Source: a virus. Taken from it: a DNA stretch of 22,981 bases. The first letter of the stretch is position 1, and each line of letters begins with the position of its first letter. The translations under genes were made by a program, and so were the position numbers. Where the stretch lies: IMG/VR virus record IMGVR_UViG_3300010885_031891, positions 1 to 22,981 of that record; one strand, written 5' to 3'. Below the pieces are notes generated by a model. It made no database searches. It saw only the letters and a list, made by a program, of their open reading frames with translations, and was not told where the DNA came from. Of the stretch, positions 22,186 through 22,981 are shown piece by piece.

Positions 22186-22981
22186 TTAGGAGATGTCGCC
22201 CACGACGTACCAGCGGTTGTTAGCTACCTTTAGGAGAGTTGCAGAGCTGTATTGAGCACGAAGAATCGGAGCGGTTGCTTGCGCACCAGTCGATTGAATC
22301 GTAGTCTGCGCGGTGTTAGCTGCTTGAATAATAACGTTCTGCGATCCGCGACGAGCTACTGAAATCTGCGTACCTTGCGCATAGGCAACGTTCGCATCGG
22401 TAGGTACCATAAAGTACGTAACACTTATAGTGTCACCCATTTCAACAACACTGTTAGCGTCAGCCAAGTACGGCGTATAGGTCGTTGTTGTACCGCCCTG
22501 GATACCAAACGTGGTGCTTCCAGAAGTACCCTGTGTTCCAGTAGTACCCTGTGAACCATTGGTTCCATTGGCGCCTTGCGTACCTGTGCCAGTTGTACCT
22601 TGTGATCCGGTTGTACCAGTTGTGCCTTGGCTACCGGTTGTACCAGTTGTACCTTGTGATCCGGTTGTACCAGTTGTGCCTTGCGTACCTGTTGTTCCTT
22701 GCGTACCTGTCGCACCTTGAGAACCAGTTGTACCCTGTGAACCAGTCGTACCTGTTGTTCCCTGTGTACCAGTCGCACCTTGAGAACCAGTTGCGCCTTG
22801 CGTACCTGTACCACCCTGCGAACCGGTTGTACCTTGTGAACCGGTTGTACCAACGGTACCTTGAGTTCCAGTTGCGCCTTGCGTACCTGTACCACCCTGC
22901 GAACCGGTTGTACCTTGAGAACCGGTATTACCAATATCACCAGTTCTTGCAAAGGTGATGATGATATCTTCGCTAGCACTA
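22186..22981 (-). CDS. Collagen-like tail fibre protein, C-terminal part (5' end outside window)
   Basis: An open frame enters from the right edge and ends with TAG or a related stop at 22186, giving the last 264 residues of a larger protein. It begins [20 protein letters not shown], the same junction as in the fibre at 14785-16326, followed by about 46 Gly-x-y triplets ([15 protein letters not shown]) with one interruption (GTGTQG). After the stalk comes a distinct C-terminal domain of about 115 residues ending [28 protein letters not shown]-like sequence, seen on other aquatic phage fibres. So the two fibres share stalk and preceding domain but have different ends. A shorter reading from an internal TTG at 22467 would be only this end domain and is not a separate gene. 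Confidence 0.8.
   Translation of the reverse strand, partial: SASEDIIITFARTGDIGNTGSQGTTGSQGGTGTQGATGTQGTVGTTGSQGTTGSQGGTGTQGATGSQGATGTQGTTGTTGSQGTTGSQGATGTQGTTGTQGTTGTTGSQGTTGTTGSQGTTGTTGSQGTTGTGTQGANGTNGSQGTTGTQGTSGSTTFGIQGGTTTTYTPYLADANSVVEMGDTISVTYFMVPTDANVAYAQGTQISVARRGSQNVIIQAANTAQTTIQSTGAQATAPILRAQYSSATLLKVANNRWYVVGDIS
22519..22935 (-). repeat. Collagen-like coding repeats of the right-end fibre
   Basis: Nine-base Gly-x-y coding units over more than 400 bases, with larger repeated blocks, for example two near-identical stretches coding [16 protein letters not shown]. Proline is absent and Thr is very frequent. Regular repeats here are protein-coding and not a CRISPR array. Confidence 0.8.

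Noticed and set aside
22501-22935. CRISPR-like or tandem-repeat array
   Set aside because: The repeats are in one open frame and encode Gly-x-y collagen-like triplets; no constant repeat with unique spacers.
22425-22979. Long minus-strand open frame rich in Val, Leu, Gln, Lys and Arg
   Set aside because: It is the shifted frame of the collagen-like repeats; the real frame encodes Gly-x-y and continues into the C-terminal fibre domain.
11073-22981. Diversity-generating retroelement acting on the adhesins
   Set aside because: No reverse transcriptase and no template repeat seen; kelch variation fits duplication and divergence.
1-22981. Prophage or integrative element
   Set aside because: No integrase, excisionase, repressor or attachment-site pair is visible, although such genes could lie outside the window.

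Overview
The window looks like part of the genome of a tailed phage, most likely one infecting an aquatic, low-GC Actinobacterium. The phage call rests on a dense one-gene-after-another layout with overlapping stop and start codons, collagen-like and kelch-like tail genes, a DUF669-type single-stranded-DNA-binding protein and a DUF6378 protein. The actinobacterial host is an inference from a WhiB-family gene at 7012-7503, since WhiB proteins are essentially confined to Actinobacteria and their phages, and from two apparent leaderless starts in the 16.3-16.6 kb gap. The sequence is visibly AT-rich, so a low-GC freshwater or marine actinobacterium fits better than Streptomyces or Mycobacterium. 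No integrase, repressor, terminase, portal, capsid or polymerase gene is in the window, so lifestyle and morphology cannot be read from it.

Layout. (1) 23-7503, plus strand: a DNA-metabolism and accessory block. It holds an ssDNA-binding-like protein with a Pro-Ala tail, two tandem paralogous GT-B-like proteins, a dimeric-dUTPase/MazG-like protein with a zinc knuckle, three small proteins including a DUF6378 member, a divergent cytosine-C5 DNA methyltransferase, a zinc-ribbon protein, a pyrimidine-dimer-glycosylase-like protein, an unknown protein and a WhiB protein fused to a zinc ribbon. (2) 7500-10926, minus strand: a sugar-modification cassette of GH130-like beta-propeller, TPR-methyltransferase and GT2 glycosyltransferase-TPR. 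(3) 11073-16326, minus strand: a tail-fibre/adhesin operon led by a collagen-like fibre gene and ending with an Asp-box protein and a small fibre-associated protein. (4) 16327-16585: a divergent intergenic region with two leaderless-type promoters and several inverted and direct repeats. (5) 16586-18836, plus strand: a second, paralogous GH130-like plus TPR-methyltransferase cassette, whose methyltransferase half belongs to a different family (FkbM). (6) 18845-22981, minus strand: a second adhesin operon with a collagen-like fibre gene cut by the window edge and two six-repeat kelch-like genes, each followed by a related small protein.

How the parts may work together. The two paralogous carbohydrate cassettes sit around and between fibre genes whose stalks are rich in Gly-Thr-Thr triplets. 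This suggests, as inference only, that the phage glycosylates and methylates its own fibres, or remodels host surface glycans that the fibres bind. The early block may protect or modify phage DNA (C5 methyltransferase, nucleotide pyrophosphatase, UV-repair glycosylase, GT-B-like pair) and alter host transcription (WhiB fusion). Duplicated kelch genes, duplicated collagen stalks and a 33-base identical repeat point to recombination-driven turnover of receptor-binding genes.
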